From an uncultured Paracoccaceae bacterium (lineage in GTDB: Bacteria; Pseudomonadota; Alphaproteobacteria; Rhodobacterales; Rhodobacteraceae), in contig CAKZRP010000017.1 of NCBI GenBank assembly GCA_937146765.1, positions 1 through 64,000 on the forward strand: a DNA stretch of 64,000 nt. Direction: 5' to 3'. The notes beneath the pieces are model-generated. The model saw nothing but the letters and a program-made list of their open reading frames with translations, ran no database searches and was not told the DNA's origin. The position numbers and the translations under genes were made by a program. This document shows positions 33,953-43,327 of the stretch, one piece after another. Position 1 is the stretch's first letter; every line of letters starts with the position of its first letter.

Positions 33953-34378
33953 TCAGGCCTGAGGTGCCTCGGCCGGCACCACGGCGGTGGCCTCGATCTC
34001 GATCATGGCGGCGTCCTCCATCAGGGCGGTGACCTGTACCACCGCCATCGCCGGGAAGTGGCGGCCGATGATCTCGCGGTAGTGCTGGCCAAAGGCGCGC
34101 AGGTTCTGCAGATAAGCCTGCTTGTCGGTGATGTACCATGTGAGGCGCACGAGATGCTCGGGGCCTGCGCCGCCTGCTTCCAGCACGGCAACGATATTGC
34201 GCAGGGTCTGGGCGAATTGGCCGACCATATCCTCATGCTCGAACTGCTGCTGGGCGTTCCAACCCACCAGCCCGCCGGTAAAGAGCATCTTGCCCTCGGC
34301 CAGAACACCATTGGCGTAGCCCTTCGCGGGCATCCAGCCATCGGGCTGCAGGAACATATGCGGGGAAATCGTGCTCAT
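33953..34378 (-). CDS. RidA-family (YjgF/UK114) protein
   Basis: A 141-residue RidA-like protein: KMLFTGGLVGWNAQ in the early part, FAQTLRNIVAVLEAGGAGPE in the middle, and EIEATAVVP at the end. RidA proteins deaminate reactive enamine/imine intermediates; several subfamilies sit in aromatic or amino-acid breakdown operons. The canonical active-site Arg of RidA (in the IRKVIxxL/CNVxxR region) is not obvious here, so a divergent subfamily is likely. Lies 61 bases after the aminobenzoyl-CoA monooxygenase gene, as is common in loci for 2-aminobenzoate degradation. Confidence 0.85.
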   Translation of the reverse strand: MSTISPHMFLQPDGWMPAKGYANGVLAEGKMLFTGGLVGWNAQQQFEHEDMVGQFAQTLRNIVAVLEAGGAGPEHLVRLTWYITDKQAYLQNLRAFGQHYREIIGRHFPAMAVVQVTALMEDAAMIEIEATAVVPAEAPQA

Positions 34379-34439
34379 CTCGGGGTCCGTTCGTCGTCAA
34401 AAGGGGGGGGTCGCCTGAGGGTAGGCGCCGCCAATAGGG

Positions 34440-36722
34440 TCAGCTCATCGCGCGGGCGCGCTCGGCCAGGGTCAGGGCCTGACGGCGGCCACCTTCATAG
34501 GGCGCAGGCCAGGGCTGTTCGGAGTCGCCAAGCTCCACCGCCGCATGCAGCGTCCAATAGGGGTCGGCCAGATGCGGGCGCGCCAGCAAGACCAGATCGG
34601 CCCGTCCCGCCATCAGGATGGAGTTCACATGGTCCGGCTCGTAGATATTGCCCGCCACCAGCGTCGGAATGTTCAGCTCCTGCTTCACCTGATCGGCAAA
34701 GGGCACCTGGAACATGCGGCCATAGACCGGCTGCTCGGCCTTGTCGGTCTGCCCGGAGGAGACGTTGATCGCATCCGCGCCAGCCGCCTTGAAAGCGGCA
34801 GAGATTTTCACCGCCTCATCGGGAGTAACACCTGCGTCCCCCATCCAGTCATGCGCCGAGATCCGCACGGTCATCGGCTTGTCCTCGGGCCAGGCGGCGC
34901 GCATGGCGTGAAACACCTCAAGCGGGAAGCGCAGGCGGTTTTCCAGGCTGCCGCCGTAGTCATCCTCGCGCTGGTTGGTCACCGGCGACAGGAAGGACGC
35001 GAGCAGGTAGCCGTGCGCCGCGTGCATCTCGATCATGTCGAACCCCGCAGCCTCCGCAGCGCTGACCGACGCGACAAACTGATCGCGCACCGCGTCCATA
35101 TCGGCGCGGTCCATCGCCTTGGGCACCACATTGCCTTCCATCAGCGGGATCGCCGACGCCGACAGTAGCGGCCAGTTCTGCCCCTCGGGCAGCGGCTGGT
35201 CGATGCCGTCCCAAGCCAACCGAGTAGAGCCTTTGCGGCCCGCGTGACCGATCTGGGCGCAGATCTTGGCCTTGGTCTCTTCATGCACAAATTGGGTGAG
35301 GCGCGACCAGGCCGATACGGTCTCGTCGTTCAGACAGGGACAACCGGGGGTGATCCGCCCCTCCATGCTGACGCAGAGCATCTCGGTGAACACCAGCCCG
35401 GCCCCACCTTTGGCACGCTCGGCGTAATGGACAAAATGCCAATCGGTCGGCTGGCCGTCCTTGGCCTTGTATTGCGCCATGGGCGAGACGACGACGCGGT
35501 TCTTGAGCTCCATCCCACGCAGCGCGAAGGGCGCGAACATCGGGCTGCGCCGCCCCTTGCCCCCGGCGCGGGTCTGGAACCATTCCTCGGCCGCGCCCAA
35601 CCATTCGGGGTCGCGCAGGCGCAGGTTCTCGTGGCTGATCCGCTGCGAGCGGGTCAAAAGCGCGTAGTTGAACTGCATCATGTCGAGGTCGAGGTAGCGC
35701 TCCACCTCCTCGAACCACTGGGTCGAGTTGCGCGCCGCCGAGGTCACCCGCAGCACCTGCAATTTGCGCTCGTCCTGATAGTCCTGCAGCGCTTGGTTCA
35801 GGGACTTGCCGGAGTTCAGCTCCTCCGCCAGCGCAATCGCGCTCTCCATGCCAAGCTTGCTGCCCGAGCCGATCGAGAAATGCGCGGTGGCCGAGGCATC
35901 GCCGAGCAGGACCACATTGTCAAAGAACCAGTTTTCGCAGGTGACACGCGGAAAGCGGATCCAGGCGGAGCCGCGAATATGGTTCGAATTGGTCATCAGC
36001 GCATGGCCGCCGAGGTGGCGGGCAAAGATCTCTTCGCAGAGCTTGCGCGAGGCATCCTGGTCGAGCCTGTCGAACCCAAAGGCCTCGTAAACCTCCGGCC
36101 CACATTCCACGATAAAGGTCGCGGTGTCCGCGTCGAACTGATAGGCATGCGCCCAGATCCAGCCGTGTTCGGTCTTCTCGAAGATAAACGTAAAGGCGTC
36201 GTCGAATTTCTGCTTGGTGCCGAGCCAGACAAAATGGTTGCGGCGCATGTCGATCTCGGGCTGGAACTTGTCCTGAAACTGCATCCGCGCGCGGGAGTTG
36301 AGGCCATCGGCGGCGACCAGCAGGTCATGCTCCGCCTTCAGCGCCTCGATGCGTTCAGGGGTGATTTCGGTTTCGAAGGCGAGGGTGACCCCCAACTGGC
36401 GGCAACGCTCTTGCAACAACAAGAGCATCTGTTTGCGCCCGATGCCACAGAACCCATGCCCGCCCGAGGTCATCTCTTCCTCGCCGCGCACCACTTTCAC
36501 ATCGTCCCAATAGGCGAAGTGATCGCGGATCATTTTCTCGCTCACCGGGTCGTTCTGATCGAAGTTCGACATGGTCTCATCCGAGAGCACCACGCCCCAG
36601 CCAAAGGTGTCATCGGCGCGGTTGCGCTCAAACACGGTGATGTCATGCGCAGCGTCGCGCAGCTTCATCGAAATCGCAAAATAGAGACCGGCGGGGCCAC
36701 CGCCCAGAACAGCAATCTTCAT
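34440..36722 (-). CDS. Bifunctional 2-aminobenzoyl-CoA/salicylyl-CoA monooxygenase-reductase
   Basis: A 760-residue fusion. The N-terminal half is a class A flavin monooxygenase (IAVLGGGPAGLYFAISMKLR, GWGVVLSD, and the FAD motif NVVLLGDASATAHFSIGSG); the C-terminal half is an Old Yellow Enzyme-type reductase (FAPFALRGMELKNRVVVSPM, EMHAAHGYLLASFLSPVTNQ, NLVAGNIYEPDHVN-like end). This layout is that of aminobenzoyl-CoA monooxygenase/reductase and salicylyl-CoA 5-hydroxylase. It would hydroxylate and partly reduce the aromatic ring of a CoA ester in the aerobic hybrid pathway. No aminobenzoate-CoA ligase is in the window. A candidate operator lies about 50 bases upstream. Confidence 0.92.
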   Translation of the reverse strand: MKIAVLGGGPAGLYFAISMKLRDAAHDITVFERNRADDTFGWGVVLSDETMSNFDQNDPVSEKMIRDHFAYWDDVKVVRGEEEMTSGGHGFCGIGRKQMLLLLQERCRQLGVTLAFETEITPERIEALKAEHDLLVAADGLNSRARMQFQDKFQPEIDMRRNHFVWLGTKQKFDDAFTFIFEKTEHGWIWAHAYQFDADTATFIVECGPEVYEAFGFDRLDQDASRKLCEEIFARHLGGHALMTNSNHIRGSAWIRFPRVTCENWFFDNVVLLGDASATAHFSIGSGSKLGMESAIALAEELNSGKSLNQALQDYQDERKLQVLRVTSAARNSTQWFEEVERYLDLDMMQFNYALLTRSQRISHENLRLRDPEWLGAAEEWFQTRAGGKGRRSPMFAPFALRGMELKNRVVVSPMAQYKAKDGQPTDWHFVHYAERAKGGAGLVFTEMLCVSMEGRITPGCPCLNDETVSAWSRLTQFVHEETKAKICAQIGHAGRKGSTRLAWDGIDQPLPEGQNWPLLSASAIPLMEGNVVPKAMDRADMDAVRDQFVASVSAAEAAGFDMIEMHAAHGYLLASFLSPVTNQREDDYGGSLENRLRFPLEVFHAMRAAWPEDKPMTVRISAHDWMGDAGVTPDEAVKISAAFKAAGADAINVSSGQTDKAEQPVYGRMFQVPFADQVKQELNIPTLVAGNIYEPDHVNSILMAGRADLVLLARPHLADPYWTLHAAVELGDSEQPWPAPYEGGRRQALTLAERARAMS

Positions 36723-36769
36723 GACAGTCGGGTCCTCTGTTGGAGCAGGATCAGAATACGTCAGGAGAA

Positions 36770-36792
36770 ATATACTTCAAGCTTAAAATATC
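36770..36792. promoter_or_regulatory. Candidate MarR operator, monooxygenase promoter
   Basis: An imperfect palindrome, ATATACTTCAAGCTT followed by AAAATATC, about 50 bases upstream of the monooxygenase start. The centre AAGCTT is symmetric and the outer ATAT arms match. Closely similar to the element before the cyclase gene (32943-32960). Confidence 0.5.
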
Positions 36793-36960
36793 AAGGTGTG
36801 AAAAACTTTCCCGGCAGAGTCCGGCTTTTGCGCGAAGGGCGAGCTATATCAGCCGCTTACCGCCGTGCGCGCTGGGGAGATTTTGGGCAAAGGCAGCGAT
36901 TGCCAATTGCGCGGGCCTGACGAATACTGCCGCGCGGTACGGCAAGGGGTCTCGGCGAGC

Positions 36961-37965
36961 ATGGACTATCTCAATATCTCGGACCTCACCGGGCCGGAGT
37001 GGCGGTTTCTCGAACCCTATTGTGACGATCCCGCCCTCACCTGGCAGGTGTTCAGTGGTCGCCCTTCCAATGGGGTCGAGCGTCTGGTCACCCGACCCGC
37101 GCTTGGGCGCTACCGGGCTTGCCTCGCGGCGGTCTGGGCCGCGCGGCGGCGGCGGGATGCGGTTCTGGTCTCTCATCTGCCCAATGTCAGCCTGGCCACT
37201 GCGGCACTGGCGCGGCGTCTTGCCCCTGCTGCGCCCCATGTGGCCTTTGCCTTCAACTACACCCGAGTGCCGACGGGGCGGCGTCTGGCGCTCTCGCGGG
37301 ATTGTTTCCGCGAGATCCGGGAGTTCGTGGTCTTCTCCCGCCATGAAATCGCGCTTTATGCCGATCTGTTTGGTCTTCCGCGCGACCGCTTCCACTACCT
37401 CCCCTGGGCGATGGAGGTGCCCGAGGTGGCGGCGGGGGCTGCGCTGCCCTTTCGGGAGCCTTACTTCAGCGCCATCGGTGGCGAGGGGCGCGACTATGCG
37501 GTGCTCGGAGAAGCGATGCGGCAGCTGCCAGAGGCGCGGCTGGCCATTGTGGCGCGCCCGGCCAGCATTGCGGGCATCGCCTTTCCCGACAATGTGCGCG
37601 TCTTCACCAACCTGCCCACCCCTTTGACTTGGGCGATTGCCAAGGGCTCGCTCGGCATGGCGGTGCCGCTTCTGTCAGATCGGACCCCCAATGGTCATGT
37701 GACGCTGGTGGGGGCGCAACTGCTCGGGATCCCGCTGGTGGTGACCGAGTCCGCAGGGGTTGCCGATTATGTCGACGGGCAAACGGTGGCTCTGGTGCCT
37801 GCAGGCGAGGCGGAGGCCATGGCGCAGGCGCTCTCGCGGCTCGGGGCGGATGCCGAGGCGGCCCGGACTCGCGCCGCGCGCGCCGCAATCAGGGCGCGAG
37901 ATCAAAGCGACCTCAGCCACTGGGTTGCCTATTTTCGCGATCTTGACCGGCGCCTCTCCGTCTGA
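36961..37965 (+). CDS. GT4-like glycosyltransferase
   Basis: A 334-residue protein with a two-lobed GT-B pattern: the N-terminal lobe has VLVSHLPNVSLATAALARRL and VAFAFNYTRVPTGRR, the C-terminal lobe has FSAIGGEGRDYAVLGEAMRQ, and GIPLVVTESAGVADYVDGQT near the donor site, where GT4 enzymes carry an E-x7-E motif. Cytoplasmic, no membrane span. Start at ATG 36961 (MDYLNISDL). It stands alone between the monooxygenase and ectoine loci, and its substrate is unknown. It may add a sugar to a surface polysaccharide. Confidence 0.72.
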   Translation: MDYLNISDLTGPEWRFLEPYCDDPALTWQVFSGRPSNGVERLVTRPALGRYRACLAAVWAARRRRDAVLVSHLPNVSLATAALARRLAPAAPHVAFAFNYTRVPTGRRLALSRDCFREIREFVVFSRHEIALYADLFGLPRDRFHYLPWAMEVPEVAAGAALPFREPYFSAIGGEGRDYAVLGEAMRQLPEARLAIVARPASIAGIAFPDNVRVFTNLPTPLTWAIAKGSLGMAVPLLSDRTPNGHVTLVGAQLLGIPLVVTESAGVADYVDGQTVALVPAGEAEAMAQALSRLGADAEAARTRAARAAIRARDQSDLSHWVAYFRDLDRRLSV

Positions 37966-37983
37966 GCGGCCTGCGCGCGGCTG

Positions 37984-38496
37984 TCAGTCGAAGTGCTGAC
38001 CGTCGCGGATCTCTCCCGTGGTCAGCACGGGCGAGGCGTCGATGTCGTCGGCATCCAGCATCTCGGCCACCCGCTCCAGCGAGGCGAGGAGCTGGGCCTG
38101 TTCCCAATCCTTCAGCTGTTCGAACGCGCGCACATAGCGTTGCTGCAGGGCGTCCGGGGCTGCCTTTACCGCCTCCTGCCCGGCGGGTGTCAGGACCACA
38201 TTGGTCTGCCGCCGGTCACTTTCTGAGCGCATCCGGGTTGCCATCTCACGACTGACGACCCTGTCCACCAGTGCAGTGACGGTGGCCTGCGCCACCCCCA
38301 TGGTCTGCGCAAGGACCTTGGGGGTCGTGCTGCCGCCCTGCGCCGCAAGGATCTGCAGGACCCGCAGTTGTGCCGGCGTCAGGCCCGAGGCTATCGCCAG
38401 GTTGCGGGAGTAGAGTTCTGTGGCCCGCAGGATCCGGCGCAGCGCAATCAGGCTCTCGTCGGTTCGGTCGCGGGGGGGATCGGTCGGATCTGTCAT
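37984..38496 (-). CDS. ectR: MarR-family regulator of ectoine synthesis (EctR-like)
   Basis: A 170-residue MarR protein with GLTPAQLRVLQILAAQGGST, the recognition region TMGVAQATVTALVDRVVSRE and the wing TRMRSESDRRQTNVVLTPAG. Divergent from ectABC-ask, exactly the position of EctR, which in other bacteria represses ect genes and is relieved by osmotic stress. Start at ATG 38496; a TTG two codons earlier is possible. Confidence 0.88.
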   Translation of the reverse strand: MTDPTDPPRDRTDESLIALRRILRATELYSRNLAIASGLTPAQLRVLQILAAQGGSTTPKVLAQTMGVAQATVTALVDRVVSREMATRMRSESDRRQTNVVLTPAGQEAVKAAPDALQQRYVRAFEQLKDWEQAQLLASLERVAEMLDADDIDASPVLTTGEIRDGQHFD

Positions 38497-38535
38497 CTGC
38501 AAGAAATGCCATGTCGCGCCACATCCTTCAATGCC

Positions 38536-38702
38536 CTAAGTATTTCGAAGGTGCTTGGCGAGGGTGAACGGAATTTCAAAGATCATACTTAGCTGTTCGA
38601 ACAAATTAATACGCTTAAAGCGTTATATTTGTTCCAGGAAAAAGAAAAATTCTTCGTCTTGTTGAAGTTTTAAACCTCTGCCATTATTTAGCTATACGAA
38701 CG
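38536..38702. promoter_or_regulatory. ect promoter region with repeated elements
   Basis: Two near-identical 14-mers, TTAGCTGTTCGAAC (38589-38602) and TTAGCTATACGAAC (38688-38701), are about 100 bases apart in the A+T-rich ectR-ectA gap. CTAAGTAT (38536-38543) is the inverse of ATACTTAG (38585-38592), which overlaps the first copy. The second copy lies 21 bases before ectA. These are candidate EctR or osmoregulatory sites. Confidence 0.45.
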
Positions 38703-38722
38703 AAACTTGGAGACGGTGAGCG

Positions 38723-39274
38723 ATGCCCAAAGACATCTTGCAGACTGAGACCACGCAACCCCGAACGCGGCTGCCCCGCCTGCGCAAACCAAAGGCGACG
38801 GACGGGGCCGCAATCTGGGAGCTGGTCAGAGCCTGCGCGCCGCTCGACCGCAACTCCATGTATGCCAATCTGATTCAGGCGGATCACTTCCGCGACACCT
38901 GCGTGGTGGCGGAGCTGGATGGCGAAATCGTCGGCTGGATCTCCGGCCATATGATCCCGGGCGAAGAGGCTTTCTTTGTCTGGCAGGTCGCCGTGGGCGA
39001 GTCCGCCCGTGGCATGGGCCTTGGCAAGGCGATGCTGAAGCATCTGATTGCCCGCGAGGGCATCCGTGAGGCCGAGGTGATGAAAACCACCATCACCCGC
39101 GACAATGCCGCCAGCTGGGGGCTGTTCCGCAGCTTTGCCCGCGACATCGGCGGTGACCTCAGCGATGCGCCGCATTTCGAGAAGGAGGCCCATTTCGATG
39201 GGCAACACGACACCGAACATATGGTGTCGATCACCCTCGACGGTGACGCGAAACTGCTCAAGCGCGCGGCCTGA
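38723..39274 (+). CDS. ectA: L-2,4-diaminobutyrate N-acetyltransferase
   Basis: A 183-residue GNAT enzyme that makes N-gamma-acetyl-diaminobutyrate, the second step of ectoine synthesis. Motifs: NSMYANLIQADHFRDTCVVA and the acetyl-CoA loop VAVGESARGMGLGKAML. A GGAG ribosome-binding site lies before ATG 38723. First gene of ectABC-ask, 48 bases before ectB. Confidence 0.96.
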   Translation: MPKDILQTETTQPRTRLPRLRKPKATDGAAIWELVRACAPLDRNSMYANLIQADHFRDTCVVAELDGEIVGWISGHMIPGEEAFFVWQVAVGESARGMGLGKAMLKHLIAREGIREAEVMKTTITRDNAASWGLFRSFARDIGGDLSDAPHFEKEAHFDGQHDTEHMVSITLDGDAKLLKRAA

Positions 39275-39322
39275 CCCTCCGCCTCACATCTCCCATATTT
39301 CTATTCCGAAAGGACTTCTCCC

Positions 39323-40621
39323 ATGCCCAAAGACATGGCACCCAATTCTGCAACCGCTGCCTCCATCTACAAAACCCGCGAAAGCAACGCGCGTTCCTAT
39401 TGCCGCTCCTTCACCGCCTCCTTTGACACCGCCAAAGGGTCGGAGCTGTTTACCGAGGATGGCACCCGCTACATCGACTTTCTCGCGGGCTGTTCCTCGC
39501 TGAACTACGGCCACAATGACCCGGATATGAAGGACGCGCTGGTGGCGCATATCCTCAAGGACGGCATCACCCATGGTCTCGATTTCCACACCGAAGCCAA
39601 GGAAGCCTTCCTCAGCACCTTCACCGACCTGATCCTGAAGCCGCGCGGCATGGACCATAAGGTGATGTTCACCGGCCCGACGGGGGCCAACGCCGTTGAG
39701 GCGGCGATGAAAATTGCCCGCAAGGTGACCGGGCGGACCAATATCATCTCCTTCACCAATGGCTTTCACGGCGTGACCATGGGCGCCCTCGCAGCGACCG
39801 GCAACGGTTATCACCGCGGCGGCGCAGGCATGGACAAATCCGGCGTCACCCGGATGCCCTACGATGGCTATGTCGAAGGCATGGACAGCGCTGCGCTGCT
39901 GGAAAAGATGCTGAGCGACCCCTCCGGCGGCATCGACGCCCCGGCGGCGATCATGCTCGAAGTGGTGCAGGGCGAGGGCGGCCTCAACGCGGCCTCCGCC
40001 GAGTTCGTCAAAAAGCTGGAGCAGATCGCCCACGACCATGGCGCGCTGCTGATCATCGACGACATTCAGGCCGGCTGCGGCCGCACCGGCACCTTCTTCT
40101 CGTTCGAGGAGATGGGCGTGAAGCCTGATGTGGTCACCATGGCGAAATCGCTGTCGGGCTTTGGCCTGCCGATGGCCTTGGTTCTGGTGCGTCCGCAGCA
40201 TGATGTCTTTGGCCCTGCGGAGCACAATGGCACCTTCCGCGGCAACACCCATGCCTTTGTCACCGCCCGCGTCGCGATTGAGAAATTCTGGGCCGATGAC
40301 GCGTTCCAGACCGAACTGGTGCGCAAGGCGGCTCTGGTGACACATGGTCTGCAAGAGTTGGCCGATCTGGTGCCCGGCGCCACCCTTAAGGGTCGTGGCC
40401 TGATGCAGGGGGTCGATGTGGGCTCGGGCGCGCTGGCGTCTGAGATTTGCGCCCGCGCTTACGAGCTGGGTCTGGTGGTCGAGACCTCCGGCCCCAATGA
40501 CGAGGTGGTCAAGATCCTCGCGCCGCTCACCACGCCCGAGGCTGTCTTTGTCGAAGGCTTTGCCATCCTGACCGCCGCCACCCGCGATATCGTTGGCCGC
40601 GCCCAGCTGGCCGCACAATAA
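39323..40621 (+). CDS. ectB: Diaminobutyrate-2-oxoglutarate aminotransferase
   Basis: A 432-residue class III aminotransferase that converts aspartate semialdehyde to 2,4-diaminobutyrate. Visible are [38 protein letters not shown], and the PLP region [20 protein letters not shown] then [14 protein letters not shown] with the Schiff-base Lys. Typical EctB length. AAAGGA precedes the ATG. Confidence 0.97.
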   Translation: MPKDMAPNSATAASIYKTRESNARSYCRSFTASFDTAKGSELFTEDGTRYIDFLAGCSSLNYGHNDPDMKDALVAHILKDGITHGLDFHTEAKEAFLSTFTDLILKPRGMDHKVMFTGPTGANAVEAAMKIARKVTGRTNIISFTNGFHGVTMGALAATGNGYHRGGAGMDKSGVTRMPYDGYVEGMDSAALLEKMLSDPSGGIDAPAAIMLEVVQGEGGLNAASAEFVKKLEQIAHDHGALLIIDDIQAGCGRTGTFFSFEEMGVKPDVVTMAKSLSGFGLPMALVLVRPQHDVFGPAEHNGTFRGNTHAFVTARVAIEKFWADDAFQTELVRKAALVTHGLQELADLVPGATLKGRGLMQGVDVGSGALASEICARAYELGLVVETSGPNDEVVKILAPLTTPEAVFVEGFAILTAATRDIVGRAQLAAQ

Positions 40622-40644
40622 TCCAAGACGACGGAGATAAGACC

Positions 40645-41037
40645 ATGATTGTACGTGATTTCAACAAGCTGCAAGATACCGACCGCTCTGTCTCGGATGC
40701 GGAATGGACCTCGACCCGGATGCTTTTGGCGGATGACCAGATGGGGTTTTCCTTCCACATCACTGTGCTGAAGGCGGGCTCGGAGCATACCTTCCACTAC
40801 AAGCACCATTTCGAGAGCGTCTACTGTATGGCCGGCAAGGGCTCGATCACCGATCTGGCGACGGGCGAGACGCATGAGATCAAGCCGGGTGTGATGTATG
40901 CGCTGAACCTGCACGACAAACACACCCTGCGCGCCGAGGAAGAGCTGCATATGGCCTGCTGTTTCAACCCGCCCGTCACCGGCACCGAGGTCCACCGCGA
41001 GGATGGCTCCTACGCGCCGGCAGAGAAGGCGGCCTGA
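40645..41037 (+). CDS. ectC: L-ectoine synthase
   Basis: A 130-residue cupin that closes N-acetyl-diaminobutyrate to ectoine. Signature: [20 protein letters not shown] then [20 protein letters not shown] and [20 protein letters not shown]. It ends 14 bases before the aspartokinase gene. No ectD (hydroxyectoine) gene is present. Confidence 0.97.
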   Translation: MIVRDFNKLQDTDRSVSDAEWTSTRMLLADDQMGFSFHITVLKAGSEHTFHYKHHFESVYCMAGKGSITDLATGETHEIKPGVMYALNLHDKHTLRAEEELHMACCFNPPVTGTEVHREDGSYAPAEKAA

Positions 41038-41050
41038 GGGGGGCGCTGAC

Positions 41051-42487
41051 ATGACCCATACGGTTGAGAAAATCGGCGGCACCTCGATGTCGCGCGTCAA
41101 TGAGCTGGTGGAGACGCTGTTTATCGGCGCCCGCAAGGGCGATGACCTTTATGGTCGCGTTTTTGTGGTCTCTGCCTTCGGTGGCATCACCAACCTCTTG
41201 CTCGAGCACAAGAAAACTGGCGAGGCAGGCGTCTATGCCCGCTTTGCCGATGCCGACACCGATCACGGCTGGCACGATGCCCTGAGCCGCGTGGCCGAGG
41301 AAATGCGCGTTGCCCATCGCGCCGTGCTGTCCCATGCCGGCGATCTGGCGCAGGCGGATGCCTTTGTCGCCGACCGCATCGAGGGCGCGCGCAATTGCCT
41401 GATCGACCTGCAGCGTCTCTGCAGCTACGGCCATTTCCGGCTGGCCGAACACATGCTGCAAATCCGCGAGCTGCTCTCTGGCCTGGGCGAGGCGCATTCC
41501 GCCTATGTCACCACGCTTTTGTTGCAGCGCGCCGGGGTGAACGCGCGGTTTGTCGACCTCTCCGGCTGGCGCGACGAGGGGGATGTGACCCTGGAGACCC
41601 GCATCAGCCAGGCACTCGAAGGGGTGGATCCGGCCACGGAAATGCCCATCGTCACCGGCTATGCGCAATGCGCCGAAGGGCTGATGCGCGAGTTTGACCG
41701 GGGCTATTCCGAGGTGACCTTCTCCTGCCTTGCGGCCCTGACCCAGGCAAGCGAGGCGATCATCCACAAGGAATTTCACCTCTCCTCTGCCGACCCGAAA
41801 CTGGTCGGCGCAGGTGTCGCGCAAAAGCTCGGTCATACCAATTATGACGTGGCCGACCAGATGTCGAACATGGGGATGGAGGCGATCCACCCCAAGGCCG
41901 CCAAGACCCTGCGACAGGCGGATATTCCCCTGCGCGTCACCAATGCCTTTGAGCCCGAGGACCCTGGCACCCTGATCGACGACAAACCCGCCGAGCGTCC
42001 GGCGGTGGAGATGGTGACCGGCCTTGATATCATCGCGCTGGAGGTCTTTGAGCAGGATATGGTCGGCGTCAAAGGCTATGATGCGGCGATCCTTGAGGTG
42101 CTGACCCGCCATAAGGTGCGCATCGTCTCCAAGACCTCGAACGCCAATACGATCACGCATTACCTCGACACCTCGCTCACGGTGATGAAGCGGGTGGAGG
42201 CGGATCTGGCGAAACGCTATCCTAACGCCGAAATCTCGGCGCGGCTCCTGTCGATGGCCTCCGCCATCGGTCGCGACCTCAAGGGGCTGTCCGTGCTGAC
42301 ACGCGGCCTGCAAGCGATCGCCGAGGTAGGGCTGGCCAGCGTGGGAGCCTCGCAGGGGCCGCGCAATGTGGACGTTCAGTTCATCGTCGAACGGGAGGAT
42401 CTGAAGCCCGTGATCACGGCTCTGCACGGGGCATTGATCGAACAGAAGGATCTCGTGACGAAAGAGCCGGTCAAGGCCGCCGCGTGA
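41051..42487 (+). CDS. ask: Ectoine-specific aspartate kinase
   Basis: A 478-residue aspartokinase of the Ask_Ect class, supplying aspartyl phosphate for ectoine. Starts at ATG 41051 with the kinase motif VEKIGGTSMSRVNELVETLF, then FVVSAFGGITNLLLEHKKTG; C-terminal ACT-like regulatory domains at about 340-470. Dedicated copies in ect operons usually escape normal lysine/threonine feedback (family knowledge). Confidence 0.95.
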   Translation: MTHTVEKIGGTSMSRVNELVETLFIGARKGDDLYGRVFVVSAFGGITNLLLEHKKTGEAGVYARFADADTDHGWHDALSRVAEEMRVAHRAVLSHAGDLAQADAFVADRIEGARNCLIDLQRLCSYGHFRLAEHMLQIRELLSGLGEAHSAYVTTLLLQRAGVNARFVDLSGWRDEGDVTLETRISQALEGVDPATEMPIVTGYAQCAEGLMREFDRGYSEVTFSCLAALTQASEAIIHKEFHLSSADPKLVGAGVAQKLGHTNYDVADQMSNMGMEAIHPKAAKTLRQADIPLRVTNAFEPEDPGTLIDDKPAERPAVEMVTGLDIIALEVFEQDMVGVKGYDAAILEVLTRHKVRIVSKTSNANTITHYLDTSLTVMKRVEADLAKRYPNAEISARLLSMASAIGRDLKGLSVLTRGLQAIAEVGLASVGASQGPRNVDVQFIVEREDLKPVITALHGALIEQKDLVTKEPVKAAA

Positions 42488-42524
42488 TCCTGCAAGCCGT
42501 TGTCTGACAGGGACGATGCAACGA

Positions 42525-42551
42525 GGGGCGCTCCTGTGGAGCGCCCCTTTT
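42525..42551 (+). terminator. Rho-independent terminator after ectABC-ask
   Basis: GGGGCGCTCC (42525-42534) pairs perfectly with GGAGCGCCCC (42538-42547) across a 3-base loop and is followed by TTTT. It lies 38 bases after the ask stop and also faces the convergent anti-sigma gene. Confidence 0.92.
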
Positions 42552-42580
42552 CCTGCCGCCCGATCGGCCGTGCCACACCG

Positions 42581-43327
42581 TCAGAGCGGCTCTTTCGCCA
42601 GCCCCTTGCCGTGGATCGGCCCGGTTGGCAGTCCTGTGGGCGAGCCGCCCGCCTGCTCGAAGGTGATTTCGTAGAGCTGGTCCGGCCCCGGCGGCGGCAG
42701 CCCTTCGACCGCCAGCGCGCTGCCCCGGTTCTGCGCCAGCAGCCCCAGCGAGACCGGCGGCCCCTCGGCATCGGGCTTGGTCCAGACCTGCATCACCTGT
42801 CCCTCCGGCACCGGGGTCGGCCCCAGCAGGGTCACCCGGGTCAGGTTAGTCTCGCTGCCCTCGACCAATGCGACCGCCTCGCCGGCGTCGTTGATCAGCA
42901 CCGCGATCACCACTGGCTCGGGGCCGGTCACCAGCGACCAGACCAGCGCCAGCGCCAGCACGACCGAGGCGGCCAGCCCGCTGCAGGCGGCCAGCACCCA
43001 TCCGCGCGGGGCGGGCCTGCGCGTGGCGGCGGGGGCGGGCAGCAGGGTCACGGTTTCGGCATCGAATTCCGGCGCCATCTCCGCCAGATCGGCCTCCGGC
43101 AGCGGCGCATCGAGCCGGGCGCTGATCCGCGCCCACATGTCCGCAGGCAGGGTCTCGGGGGCGGCGGTCTCGTCCAGCGCCTCCAGCCGGGCCCGGGCCC
43201 GGGCTAGGGCGGCGGCGGCCTCTGCGTCGCGCTCGGCCAGCGTCTCGAAGTCCTGAGCCTCCTGCTCTTCGGCAAGGCCGAGCGCCACTTCCATGGCGCG
43301 ATCCTCAAGCTGCATCTGTCGGCTCAT
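42581..43327 (-). CDS. Anti-sigma factor (RskA-like)
   Basis: A 248-residue single-span membrane protein. The cytoplasmic N-terminus (1-100) has MWARISARLD like anti-sigma ASD regions, a membrane helix runs at about 110-133 (VLAACSGLAASVVLALALVW), and the periplasmic RskA domain includes VIAVLINDAGEAVALVEG and GQVMQVWTKPDAEGPPVSLG. ATG 43327 overlaps the sigma-gene stop (ATGA). It would hold the ECF factor at the membrane until released by proteolysis or a signal. No zinc HxxxCxxC motif. Confidence 0.9.
   Translation of the reverse strand: MSRQMQLEDRAMEVALGLAEEQEAQDFETLAERDAEAAAALARARARLEALDETAAPETLPADMWARISARLDAPLPEADLAEMAPEFDAETVTLLPAPAATRRPAPRGWVLAACSGLAASVVLALALVWSLVTGPEPVVIAVLINDAGEAVALVEGSETNLTRVTLLGPTPVPEGQVMQVWTKPDAEGPPVSLGLLAQNRGSALAVEGLPPPGPDQLYEITFEQAGGSPTGLPTGPIHGKGLAKEPL

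Noticed and set aside
39284..40618. Long open frame of about 444 codons on the minus strand, opposite ectB
   Set aside because: It mirrors ectB almost base for base, has no ribosome-binding site, and its protein is Arg/Gly/His-rich text typical of antisense frames in high-G+C genes.
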